Positions 47,971 to 58,974 of a stretch of 64,000 nucleotides of DNA are shown piece after piece. The translations under genes were made by a program, and so were the position numbers. The stretch lies in assembly GCA_015178975.1 (NCBI GenBank), contig WHVD01000164.1, forward strand, positions 62,001 to 126,000. Reading direction: 5' to 3'. Source of the DNA: Hysterangium stoloniferum (lineage: Eukaryota > Basidiomycota > Agaricomycetes > Hysterangiales > Hysterangiaceae). The notes beneath the pieces were generated by a model. That model made no database searches, was not told the origin of the DNA, and saw nothing but the letters and a program-made list of their open reading frames with translations. Every line of letters starts with the position of its first letter. Within the stretch, counting starts at the first letter, position 1.

Positions 47971-48963
47971 AGTTCTGGGAATTAAGGATGCAGACAGACA
48001 AGAGGAGTAGAGACTGGATCAGGATGTATTTGGGGTGTAACTAGTTCAAGATTGAAACTAATATGGTAATAATGAGGTGCAAAACAAGTAAACATAAAAT
48101 GAGACAAGCAAATACCAAACTGGGTATTAGGGATGGAATGGAATGGAAGCAGGGTGCGAAACATGACAGGTCATTTGACCATAATGGGAGCAGGGTTCTA
48201 TGCTCTGTTAGAGGGGTTGGCAGTCCAGTCAGAGTCTGGTGATGGGCATAGAGAGTTGGGTATAAACAGGTTGACGTGTGGGTCTGGTGGAGTCTGATGA
48301 CTGGTGCATGAGACATGGTGTCAAATATCAACAGGTTGACATGCTCCCTTAGAGGTTCTGGGAGTCTGGTCAGAGTCCAGTGATGGGCACAGAAAGTCAG
48401 ATATAAACAGGTTGACATGTGGGTCTGGCAGAGTCCAATGATTGGTACATACATAAGACACAGTGTTAGATATAGACAGGTTGATGTGCAGGTCCAGTGG
48501 AGTCTGATGACTGGTGCATAAAGGGTGACATGCAGGTCCAGTGGGCACTCCAGTTGTGACTGTACCTTGGGTACCATATAGAGAGTCAGGTGCATATAGG
48601 GTGGGGTCCAGACCCACTGGGACCCAGAATACATCCTATAAGTCTCTGACTCTATATTGCACGATTGTACATACCAGGCTCCACCTGGATAACCTGGACT
48701 CCATTCTATATGTGCTGACTCTCTGTATTGTATGAACTATGCACCAGACCCCACCCAGACATTCCAGAAACCCTTGTTCCCAATCTGTCTTTTCCCATTT
48801 GTCATCTGGTTCAGTTTTAATTTTGTTCCTGATTAGTTTTGACACCTGGTTTTATTGTATTATTGTATTCCTGATATGTCTTTTTGTATTTCTGAATTAG
48901 TAGTACAATAAACTACTAGTCTATATAGCTAAGTAGTCATTTGTACATACAATCTTATCAGAA
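47971..48963. repeat. Degenerate tandem-repeat region, unassigned
   Basis: From about 48170 to 48540 phrases such as AACAGGTTGACATGTGGGTC and GGAGTCTGATGACTGGTGCA recur at spacings of about 70-150 bp. Long frames on both strands here follow from the repeats. The right end (CAATAAACTACTAG..., 48900-48960) looks like the poly(A)/U5 zone of an LTR. Confidence 0.5.
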
Positions 48964-48977
48964 AATTGACTTAGCAC

Positions 48978-49990
48978 CTACTTGTCTTTTGCACTTTGCA
49001 TATTCTCAGAACCCACAGGTTTTCCATCCACTCCTGTTTGAAATTGGACAATGCAATCTGTAAAGGTGCAGCACATAAGCTGAAGCTGAGTCCATTCCTG
49101 GAACTTCTGCAGGTTTTCCCTGGAGACCCACCTGTGAGCCTTGTGCTTAACAAGGAGGTCCTCAACTTGCTCTTTCACAAATTTCACAGGAGGCACTGAG
49201 CTTGGTTGAGGCTCTGGAGAATCATTGGCCTGGACAGTCTTTGAGTAAGATTTATATTGCAACTGTCCTGAAATATGTACTTGAATTTTGTCATCTTTAG
49301 GAAACAATCTTAGAAGATGCTCCTCTCCACTGTCAGCCACAATTTCCACTGCCATTTCATCATCATCATCCTCACTCAGGACCTCAACCTCAACCTCTCC
49401 TGATTCACTGTTATCCAAGGGTCCAATCATGGCAATATCAATCCCAGGAGTGATGGGCATGCTCTCATCGCTGGTTTTCTTTTGAAAAAAACTCTGGATG
49501 AATTTCTGACCAATTTCCCATCACTTCTAGGCATGGTACCACTTCATTCTTTTTGAGTTCCTGGTGTAATGGTGCTTCCAGTTAGGTTTCTCAGCCATTG
49601 CAATGTGTTCTGGCTTGACTGCAGCAAGTTGAGCTTCTGCCAACTTTTGGGTGAAGGCTACAATATCTGCATCAGTCACAGGTTCATCTGTGGATTAATC
49701 CTCACATTCTTCATATTCAAGTTCATCTTCACTGTTAGAGCTCAGATCCTCTTCCAGTATGAAGAAGCCCTCCTCTAGAAGGTTGATTGAGTGTTTTTGT
49801 GGATGGTTTCCATCAAACTCTGGGTCCTGAAGGTGCATAATGTCCTCCCCATGAGCTCATACATTTTCCTGTGCATATCCAAGATTGCTAATGTGTGATA
49901 AGGTTGCCTTCCCATTGTTTTCATGGAGATTGCACCTTTTTCATGGCTCAGGAAGGTCATTAGCACTGCTGGATGCAATCATGTGATGGA
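48978..49990 (-). other. Unassigned transposon-like coding remnant with an LTR scrap
   Basis: Minus frames read ITPGIDIAMIGPLDNSESGE, then VEVLSEDDDDEMAVEIVADS, and PPVKFVKEQVEDLLVKHKAH; to the right there is an acidic stretch near 49750. I do not recognise the family; the style is that of the N-terminal part of transposon-encoded proteins in basidiomycetes. At 49030-49100 the LTR core phrase GCAGCACATAAGCTGAAGC is embedded, so an LTR scrap abuts or overlaps it. Confidence 0.35.
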
Positions 49991-50449
49991 TTAATGAGTG
50001 GCAAAATCTTGCCTGGTTGATTTTTCCCCCTCCTTTCTCTCAATGTCAGAATGAATTTCTGCTCATTTCCAGCCTTTTTGGTTCAGAAAATTGCATGCTT
50101 AATTCTGACCACAAAATTAATATTTTCAAATTTTGTTCTCAGAGATCTATGCATTAAGATAATATCTACCCTTCTCTGGAGTCAAAAGTGTGAAAGAAGG
50201 TGAATGGACAAAGTTATTGAGGGCTTGAGCTCAGAAGATTTTGACTTACCTAATGGGTGCTGGATCCTGATGGCACCTACCTTAACAATAATGTTGATTC
50301 AACCATTGACAGCAGAGACAGAGGTACATCAGAAATTGTGTTTCTTTTCTTTGGTATCCTGGAGCTTTGATTTCAACAGCCCCTATGTCAAGGTTGAAAG
50401 TAGACCAACAATAAACATGAGGTAGAAAATTCAATTAACAGTATGCATA

Positions 50450-52903
50450 GCAGTATCTTTTGCTTGGCCAAACTACCAGAGAGTCATAAACCTATTGGTT
50501 CTTGTTGGGCATTTGTAATCCAACTTAAGAAGGATAGGTCAATTGACAAGTTCAAAGCTCACCTTGTTGCTAAGAGCTATTCTCAGTGACATGTTTTGAC
50601 TTTACTGATCTATTTGCTCCTACTGCCAAATGGGCAACCTCTGCATGCTATTCTAGCATTGGCAGCACTTGAAGACATGGAACTTGAGAGTGTGATATCT
50701 TCTCTGGATTATTGAATGGTGAACTTAAAGAGGAAGTGAATTGCAGCAGCCTGAGGGTTTTCACCAAGGTGCTCATGATAAGTAAAGGGACTTTATGGAT
50801 TCCATAAGTGTTAGGATCCCTGTCATTTCAGACCCCCACAACCTGTTTTAGCCCCATAACCCTCTGGCATCCCACTATCAGTACCCCCACTCATGGTGCC
50901 CCCAACACTTGCTTTTCTTTGTATCTTAGCACTTTAGCCTTCCATCACTGCTCTACGTATGTATACATCCCATCTGCCACCTCACACCATTTCAGAATAC
51001 TTTGTTATATTGTATTTAGTTTCATTTGGATTCCCATTCATTTCCCTGCTTCCTTTTGACCCATCATCACTCTCACTTCTCTGATTGGGCTTCTGATCAA
51101 CTGTCTCACTGTAGTATAAAGCTCCTTCTTGTATGCTACAGTTTCTTCAGTTTGAATATCAACTTAGATTACCCCCTTTTAGTTCTCGAGTCCCATTACT
51201 CCTATCTAATACTCTCAAAGGCATCTTTGGCAAGGTGCAACCCCTTACCTCACAACTCTTAGTAATTCAGCCTGGTTGATTGAGCTACATAAGTGTTGAA
51301 CTTCATTTCCTATTGTACTATCCACTCTGTTTGAAATACTGGAGCACCTTAACAGTTTATATGAGGGCACAACACATACATTGAAGCCAAGCTCCACTAC
51401 ATTTATAAAGTTGGACCTCCCAAGTAGTATGATCTCTATTGTTGGTACCTAGTTACCATCATCAGCCCTCCAACTAGAGCCCCCTCCCTTTTAGCTTAGA
51501 TCTTAACAATAAGTCACCTCATATCTGGCACAAGAAGTTGAATACTGTGCCACTCAGCTTGGATTTCAACCAACCAGGTATTGTGTCATCATAGTATCTG
51601 GGTCTACCAAAAGGACAATGTCAAAGTCATTCTTCCATTATTTGTAGATGATATGACTATTGCATCCAAATCTAATGAGGCTATCAGGAAGCTGAAAGAT
51701 GACCTGAAAAACCACTTCAAGCTTCATGATATTGGTCCAATCACTTCCTTGCTGGGTGTTGGAATTGAAAGAGACAGGAGGAAGTGAACTATTACATACT
51801 CTCTCACAGCAACAATACATTTTGGACATGCTAACACACTATGGTCTTGCTGACTGCATTCCCATTGGTGCACCCATAGAGCCTAACTTGAAATTGAGTA
51901 AAGACCAGGCTCCAGTGACACCTGAGGAGATTGCATATATGAAAGACATTCTATATGTATATCCATGCTGTGGGTTCCCTCATGTACTTGGCAGTTGCAA
52001 CTCATCCAGACATTGCCGATACTGTTGGAGTATTTGCTAGATTCAACCATGATCCGTCCAGAAAAGGCTCATTGATTGGCAGTAAAACATCTCTTCCATG
52101 ATCTCAAAGGCACTCTTGATTTGGGCCTGACTTATGGCCCTAGTAATGATAAGGAACTATTTGTATCCTATTCAGATTCTTACCATGGCAGTGATAGATC
52201 TACTGGGAAGTCCACTGGTGCATGTGTGGTTAAGATGGATACTGGGGTAATTAGCTACCAGAGAAAACTGCGAACTATTGTGACTTTCCACAACTGAAGC
52301 AGAGTATATTGCAGCAGTGTCAGCTGGTCAAGAGGTGTTATAGTTGCACAACTTGTTTAAGGAATTGGGAAAAACTTCATTTACTTTATATCTTGACAAC
52401 CAGTCTGCTATTGCAGTTGCAAGAGATGCTGAACACCATGGTTGTATGAAACATCTTGATTTGAGGACTTATTAGTTGAGGTAGGAAGTAGATAATAGGA
52501 AGATTAAAGTTGTGCATACCAACTTCAGTGATGGCTGCTGATCTGTTAACAAAGCCATTGGCTAAGCCAAAAGTGGAATATGTAAGGTCAATGCTGGGAT
52601 TGGCATAGAGCTGTCTCATCAGGTGGGAGTGTTAGAGTGTGATATTACAGCTTTATGTGATGCTCCCTGTAATTTTCTGATATTTGTAGTATTTTCCCCA
52701 GCACTGTAAATGCAGTAGTTAGTGAATCACCTACATAATTAGGCAACTATGTAAGTTCCTGGGAAGCTGGATGCTTAGATTAGTACCCATTGCTTCATCA
52801 CACCTGTGGGGCTGTGGAAAGCAACCTTAGAGCTTGCTTTTATCTCATCCTTCAGTGTTCTGGGTGATCTTCAGCTTTAAATTCACCTGTTTTAATAGAG
52901 AGT
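50450..52903 (+). mobile_element. Ty1/Copia element E: pol and 3' LTR
   Basis: RT begins near 50480 (GSCWAFVIQLKKDRSIDKFK), is interrupted by a solo LTR (50809-51508), and goes on (VILPLFVDDMTIASKSNEAI, YILDMLTHYGLADC). RNase H follows (LFVSYSDSYHGSDRSTGKST). A purine tract AGGTGGGAG at 52621-52629 precedes the 3' LTR, TGTTAGAGTGTGATATT from 52630 to about 52903. The element is broken, with many breaks, and no 5' part is found. The LTR family is that of the solo LTR at 23742. Confidence 0.85.
50809..51508 (+). mobile_element. Solo LTR nested in Copia element E
   Basis: It starts TGTTAGGATCC and ends GATCTTAACA, 700 bp, flanked by ATAAG on both sides. A fragment of its 3' end is at 11396-11512. 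Confidence 0.92.
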
Positions 52904-53139
52904 GGTGGCCATAGATACCCAGGATGCACTCCTAGAGAGGGGCATATGAATGCAGAAGAATGGGGCCCAATTGGTCACAGAAAGCATCCAGGAGCTCTAT
53001 GATGAATTCTGGGACTTCCTAAATAACTATGGGTGGTGCAGGATGCAGGTGAAGATTATGAGGAGTGGTCAGAAAGCAGAGAGTGCAATGGGTCTGTGGG
53101 GGCCAATGAGAGACATGGGGCAAACAAGGAAAGATGTTA

Positions 53140-53590
53140 TGAGTCCAAATAGGTTTGGAGTCCATGGATAATGCAGATAAATGAAGGATAGTGCTCTAGG
53201 TCCCAAAGTCCATGACAAACTCCTGAGTATGAGCTGAAGCAAGGTTGCATTCCAGGTGTACCATGATGTTGGGATTGTAACCTTTATTGGCAAAAAAGAG
53301 TGACACACCTGTAGTGGTGGATGGTGTGTTATTGTATGTATGTGAACTCTGCTATGTGAAGAAGGGATTTCCAATTGTCCTGTTCATAGTTGCAATATAC
53401 ATTGGGGTATTGTTCTGGTGTTTGATTGACATCCTCAATTTGTCCATTGCCTTCTGGGTTGGTATCTGGATATATAGTGTAATTTCATGTTGAGGGCTTT
53501 TCTGAGGGCTCTAAAAAATGATACAAACTCAGAACCCCAATTGGAAGTTTTAAGTGGGATGGGACACCTCACCAAAGTGGGGGCATGTAA
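53140..53590 (-). mobile_element. Ty3/Gypsy integrase fragment
   Basis: On the minus strand NWGSEFVSFFRALRKALNMK is followed by a stretch like that of element D (FFANKGYNPNIMVHLE). It is a short, broken fossil. Confidence 0.7.
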
Positions 53591-53689
53591 TAACCACATC
53601 AACAAATTATGACCATCAGGATTAAGGCAGTTTGCATTTGTATGTGCTTGACAATTCTGGACAAGATAAATGCATATAAGTAGGTTGCA

Positions 53690-55310
53690 AGGTGTCAATG
53701 CAATGGTATATGTAATTCCCACTCTGGTTCTACGCGGAAATTTTGATGCAGCAACATGGGTTAAAAACAGACTGACCCATACGGACAAAGTAAAAGAAAT
53801 GGAAACTTCGGCAACAACAAAACATCAAGCCAAATGCGTGAAATATATAGACAATATGTCATGTGGAGGATACATCTGTGTGAATAAGTGCTGGAAAAGG
53901 TGGGCATTGCTTCCTGAGCGTGAAAGGGGGCAATGAAAAAGAAACTGGGATATCTTGTCCGATAAGATATAATGTGAAATGAGAATGATACACACCAGGC
54001 GGAAACTTGTAAGACCATCATGTTTGTAAACAGTAAGTGATGCATCCCAACAACGTATGAAGCTTCGTCAAGACAGTGATCTGTGTCATTGTTGATGGAC
54101 AGTCATTAGAAAAATGAACGGAGAGGGGGGGGTGTTCATTCCCGGAATGAAGCTACAGAGACAAAACTCTCACCATTGCGTTCAAGCCTGAAGGAGCAAG
54201 TAACAAATAACTACAGAGTCCGCAAAAATGAACCTGCAGGTCATGGTATGTCCCCTTCAAGTCCCCCAACGTGGGATTGTCGAACATTATGAAGTATTCG
54301 TCGACTATGGGCCAACGGTGATAGCATTGAGGGACGAATTTCTGCATGGGAAGGTAAGCACAGTGTATATGAAGTGGATGGGAGAAGGGAGTGGGAATGA
54401 GTAAGAGAAAGGGCAAGGAAATCGATGCAAAATCTCTTTGAATGAGGATGCAGTGATGGGCATGATCGTCGGTTGAAGTCTGGATTGAAAGTGGAGAAGA
54501 ACATGAGACGTTTATTGATTGGGGATGACCCAGAACATTAATAATAGGGGGGTGAAGGTTTTCCAACACATTGATCTCGAACAACGGCAGACTGGAGAAT
54601 GCTCTGTCGAGAACTGATTACCCATCAGCTTCGGAGGCTCACCAATTAAGCTGGCGGACAAAGGGGAGCTAGCACAATCATTGTGGTCTGAACAGTCAAG
54701 ACAGGCAGGATCGGCGCATGAGCATGAGCAAATAGCATGCAGAATCGTACGAGGTGGAATCGACGCAGACTTAACAGGGATAGACTCCACAGAAAGGTGT
54801 AGTCATACTCGAATAAGTAAGAAACTGATATCGCATGTGAGAGCATGATATTGATATAATGAGTATATCGAGTGGGTGAGATGATGGTACTGGTGTTGCT
54901 GTGAGTAGTGGGGTGGTATCTTATCATACTGTCTAAACGGAGTATGAAGATTAATTGTTCAATTATGAGCAGGAGGAATAGCGTGAGTAGGCCGACACCC
55001 TACCCTCTTGATTGTCAGGGAAAGCGACTGGGTTGCTGGGACTGAGGTGAGGGTGTTGGTCCACGCGTCGATGGTATTACATGAGTGAGCGTATATGGCC
55101 ATCTTCCACCTTCATAGGGACATTCCTTGGGCTAATGCACCTGATTAACACCAGAGCAATCATGATTTACTACTGTCACAGCTTGAGAGCGATGGTCAGC
55201 TTGCCCCATTTCTTTTGTGCGATTTCGATTCTTGTGGTATATTACAGCGGTCACGTACTGGGGTCTTACTGAACCCGTGCTTGAAATCCCGCTCAACCTA
55301 CGATGGGTTT
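53690..55310 (-). pseudogene. Degenerate genomic copy 1 of the LIM gene and its flanks
   Basis: From left to right: 53790-54050 resembles the 3' flank of the LIM gene; 54153-54300 matches exon 4 (FVPQCYH, PIVDEYFIMFDNPTLG); 54340-54400 matches the intron between exons 3 and 4; 54430-54540 matches part of exon 2; 54760-55060 matches exon 1 back to the start codon region (GGGAAAGCGACTGGGTTGCT). Large parts of exons 1-2 are missing, and several indels break the frame. An intron-like sequence is kept, so it arose by DNA duplication. The left border is uncertain. The flank at 55070-55310 is shared with copy 2. Confidence 0.75.
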
Positions 55311-55458
55311 TGAGTCTAAAACAGGTCATCGGGGTCTGAAATGATGGGATCCTAACAAGGTAGTATAGAGTTACAAAGAGGATTGAAGTTGAGATGGTCC
55401 TTCAGTAGCTTTACATTTGGGACCATAATGAGTGTTGTAAGTGTGAGATCTGATATAC

Positions 55459-55970
55459 TGTTAAAGACTGTGTCAGAAACCTATCCCAGAAACTATCAGG
55501 AACTAACCAGGAACTCAGGATACTTCCAGGTAGGAGTCAGGACTTGGCCTCAGTTTATGTGCTGTGCCCTTATGCAAATGCTTGGGTGTCCTTAATTTCA
55601 GAGGTTCCATTTATGCTGGAGAGTTGACAGATATTCAGAGTTTGGAAGAGTTCTGAATATCAAGTGTACAGAAAGAGAAGAGGAATAAGCTAACTAAGTT
55701 GATAAGATCTAAGGTGTAAGTACAAATGCGCAGAACTAATATAGGCTTTTTTTAATTGTACTGCAAACTGATATTACAATAAGATGGATTAGGATAGGGA
55801 TTTTGAATTGGGAACAGAATAAACAAATGAATGTATACTTGTCAACAGACAAGTTACCAAATACAGAACAAGGACAAAGTTCAGAATGTCCAGGAATTGA
55901 TAAGGTTCTGGAGGTGGGAATTATATCAGAAGATTGAATATCCAGGAATGGATTGTAACAATAGTGTAAG
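55459..55970 (+). mobile_element. Solo LTR, third Ty3-like type
   Basis: It starts TGTTAAAGACTG and ends GGATTGTAACA, 512 bp. It carries the core phrase CAGTTTATGTGCTGTGCCCT, similar to the LTR start at 29197. No convincing target duplication. Confidence 0.65.
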
Positions 55971-56369
55971 GTCACTGTGTGACCTCACTCAATTGATGCA
56001 GACAGGACTAAGTTTTCTCTGTTTGAGTAATAGTGTAGGCAGAAAAATACAAGTGGAAGCTTCTACCTTCCAGCTATGTTTCCTGAGGATTAATATATCC
56101 TTCACACAACAATCAAGGGAATTCATTCAGACAATAGAGACCTGATCAGTAACATGCCTGTGTTGCAGTGACTTATTGGTAATGTAAGATGGCCAGGATT
56201 ACAAATAGCCTTTGATAACACCTGATATGCAAATTTACGCCCAATGATTGAATTTAGTGTGAAAATGCATTATAGGGGTTGTATGGAATATGTACAGCAG
56301 CAGGTGTTATTAAAATGAAAAAGGGAGGTGGATGCAAGGCACTGAAAGTGTAGCAGCTCAGACACAGAC

Positions 56370-56704
56370 ATGGTATTAAAAATAGTATGAGTTGACTCTA
56401 TTGCAATACACAATATACAAGGGTTTAATAAGCTTGTAATAAAAGTACTTTATGTCTCAATATCTTGTGTCAGTTAGTGTAGCACCTCCTGACAATATAG
56501 GTTGGATGCTCTGGGAGGTGTATAGTGGTTCTGACACACATTAACCTCCAAATGCATGGTCCACAATTAGCATCTTCATATGAAAAGTTGCAATAATTGG
56601 TGGACTCCCCCTATAAAAAGATGTGTTTCATCATCAAATTTAACACATGGACACACATGAGTGAGATGAAGATTCACCAGGGTTTACAGCTGTTCTGAGT
56701 ACCT
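56370..56704. repeat. Dispersed repeat R1, long copy
   Basis: It starts GGTATTAAAAATAGTATGAG and matches 36305-36650. Its right end borders the long palindrome. Confidence 0.8.
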
Positions 56705-57400
56705 ACAGCTGTTCCGAGGACCGATGGCGGTGTTCAAAATTTAAAAAAAAAAGTTCCGCTTTTGACCTACAGACAAATTGTGCTATATGTCAGGAATGGG
56801 ACCCAATTAAGACACAGTATTTTGGGGTGTATATGATATAGTAGAGATCTATATATTTATGTATATATTTGGCCTTATGACATCCTATTTAATATTCAGT
56901 GAGATATCAGTGCAATGGTTCCCCTGCATTCAATTATTCATATATTTACATATAGGTTGGTTGAACTAATACAATCTATTGTATGAGAATATTACCTGAG
57001 TTGTGAGGCTTAATACCACCTTTTGAATAAGTTGTGCTACTTACTGTATGCACCCTTGATAGTGAGTAGTGTAACTTGTTCAAAAGGTAGCATTATGCCT
57101 CACAACTCAGGGGATATTTTCATACAATAGATAGTATTAGTTCCACCAACCTATATGCAAATATATAAATAATTGAATGCAGGGGAACCATTGCACTGAT
57201 ATCTCACTGAATATTAAATAGGATGTCATAAGGCCAAATATATACATAAATATATAGATCTCTACTATATCATATACACCCCAAAATACTGTGTCTTAAT
57301 TGGGTCTCATTCCTGACATATAGCACAATTTGTCTGTAGGTCAAAAGCGGAACTTTTTTTTTTAATTTTGAACACCGCCATCGGTACTCGGAACAGCTGT
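56705..57400. mobile_element. 696-bp near-perfect palindrome
   Basis: Arms of about 340 bp mirror each other, from ACAGCTGTTCCGAG on the left to CTCGGAACAGCTGT on the right, with the centre near 57050. Differences between arms are few by eye. ACAGCTGTT also occurs at 56687, a possible target duplication. No coding frame of note. It is a foldback or MITE-like element; a transcript would form a very long hairpin. Confidence 0.9.
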
Positions 57401-57403
57401 AAG

Positions 57404-57990
57404 GCAGAGTTCAGAATTTAAAAAAAATCCCACCACAGACAAATTGTGCCATATCTCCAGAATCAGTGGCAATTAAGACATAATAAAATTCTATGTGTAT
57501 GATATTGTATGGATCTATATATTTATGTATACATTTGGCCTTAAGACAGGCTATTTAATATTCAGTGAAATATCATTGCAATGGTTCCCCTTCATTCAAT
57601 TCTCCCTATATTTGCATATAAGCTGGTGGAATTAATACTATGTATTGTATCTAAACATAATGTGAGTTGTGAGGCCTAATACTACCTTTTGAACAAGTTA
57701 TGCTACTCACTATCAAGTGTGCATACAGTAAGTGGCACAACTTGTTCAAAGGATGGTATTAAGCCTCACAGCTAAGGGAATATTCATACACAATATATAG
57801 TATTAGTCCCACCAGCTTATATGAAAATTGAGGGAGAATTGAATGAAGGGGAGCCATTGGACTGATATTTCACTGAATATTAAATAGCATCTCATAAGGC
57901 CAAATATATACATAAATATATAGACCTATACTATATAGTACACACCCCAAATCATTTTGTCTTAATTGGGTCCCTTTCCTGAGATACAGC
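57404..57990. mobile_element. Related, more diverged palindrome in tandem
   Basis: About 590 bp, with arms that follow the order of the first palindrome (GACAAATTGTGC, ATATTTATGTATA, TTCAGTGARATATCA, TTGTGAGG) at clearly lower identity. It starts within a few bases of the end of the first. Its right edge cuts into a C2H2-family fragment. Confidence 0.85.
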
Positions 57991-58255
57991 ACAACTGAAC
58001 GTAGCATGTCGGCCTCTCGGTTGTGAATAAGCTCCAGGATTATCCACAGTTGGAGATATCTAAAAACACCATCCGGAGAGGTTAAATTCATTTAGGGTGT
58101 CTTTAAAGGCCGACACTTCCGCAATATAACTGTGTCCAAGGTGATTAGAGACTGAATCAAGGTGTAGAGAATGAAGAGAACGGCGAAAGCATGGTATGCA
58201 TGTCAGCTAATGAGAGGAAGTTTTATATCCCCAGAAATAATTATAGCAGGGGGGG
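57991..58255 (-). pseudogene. C-terminal scrap of a C2H2-family gene copy, with upstream flank
   Basis: On the minus strand, LTSPDGVFRYL and NREADMLRS match the same region of the inverted copy at 63700-63790. The following 58092-58255 matches 63790-63956. Only this end remains to the right of the palindromes. Confidence 0.7.
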
Positions 58256-58974
58256 GGGCTCCGGTAAGCGGCGAGGAGAATCAAGATCGATTGGAGAACA
58301 GTAAAGCAGGATGTAACAAGGTTTGATGGTAAGGCAGCTCTTCTCATCGTTAGACATTGAGATGTATACATTATTATGGCTAAGCTAGTAAGTCCCAGTG
58401 ATGGCGATCATGGTAAAGAAACAAAAATAATGACAGGCGGCGATCGGTGAAAAGGTTGATTTTTGGAAATCGATGGGGAGACTGTCAGGTGAAGCAGTTG
58501 CAATGAGAGGGGGGCACTGCGGCGCTGAGAAGCATTTTATGCGTATTCATTGAGGATACAACACACCGTTGATACATGGCCATAGTTTCAGAACTCTCAG
58601 ATGTATTGGTCCCCTAGCATTCGACTGCACTAGTTTCTACCCCCAAAGCGACTCTGTGGTGACTTATTACTGTAAAGGCATTTAACAAAACAAAGGTTTC
58701 GAATGTTTTGATGCCATGGGAATTTTATTTAATGTTACATAAATGCATCGACCGAATGCATCGACCGTCGAAGATAATTTCACGATGAATAATGAATAAA
58801 ACTTGGAATTTGATTCATTGGTGACTAAGAGGTGGCTGTTTTGAGCAGTTTGCCACATCGATTCCAAGCGCTTCTAAAGTTGTAGAGACTCGCTTAACGT
58901 GATTTAGGCTAGTAAGGTTCCGGGCGGGGATCCGCTTCTAAGCCTTTTCCCCCCATCTGTGAACACTACCCCCA
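58256..58974 (+). other. Conserved upstream region of the C2H2-family gene
   Basis: It is shared with 45515-46231 and begun again at 63957-64000 (GGTAAGCGGCGAGGAGAATC). The copies keep this region at least as well as the exons, so it probably contains the promoter. The block breakpoint at 58256 follows a run of G. Confidence 0.6.

Noticed and set aside
48041-48735. Minus-strand frames of 98-197 residues
   Set aside because: They are produced by degenerate tandem repeats read in any frame; no conserved protein pattern.
52943-53171. Plus-strand 73-residue frame
   Set aside because: It runs into and opposite the Ty3 integrase fragment and matches no family.
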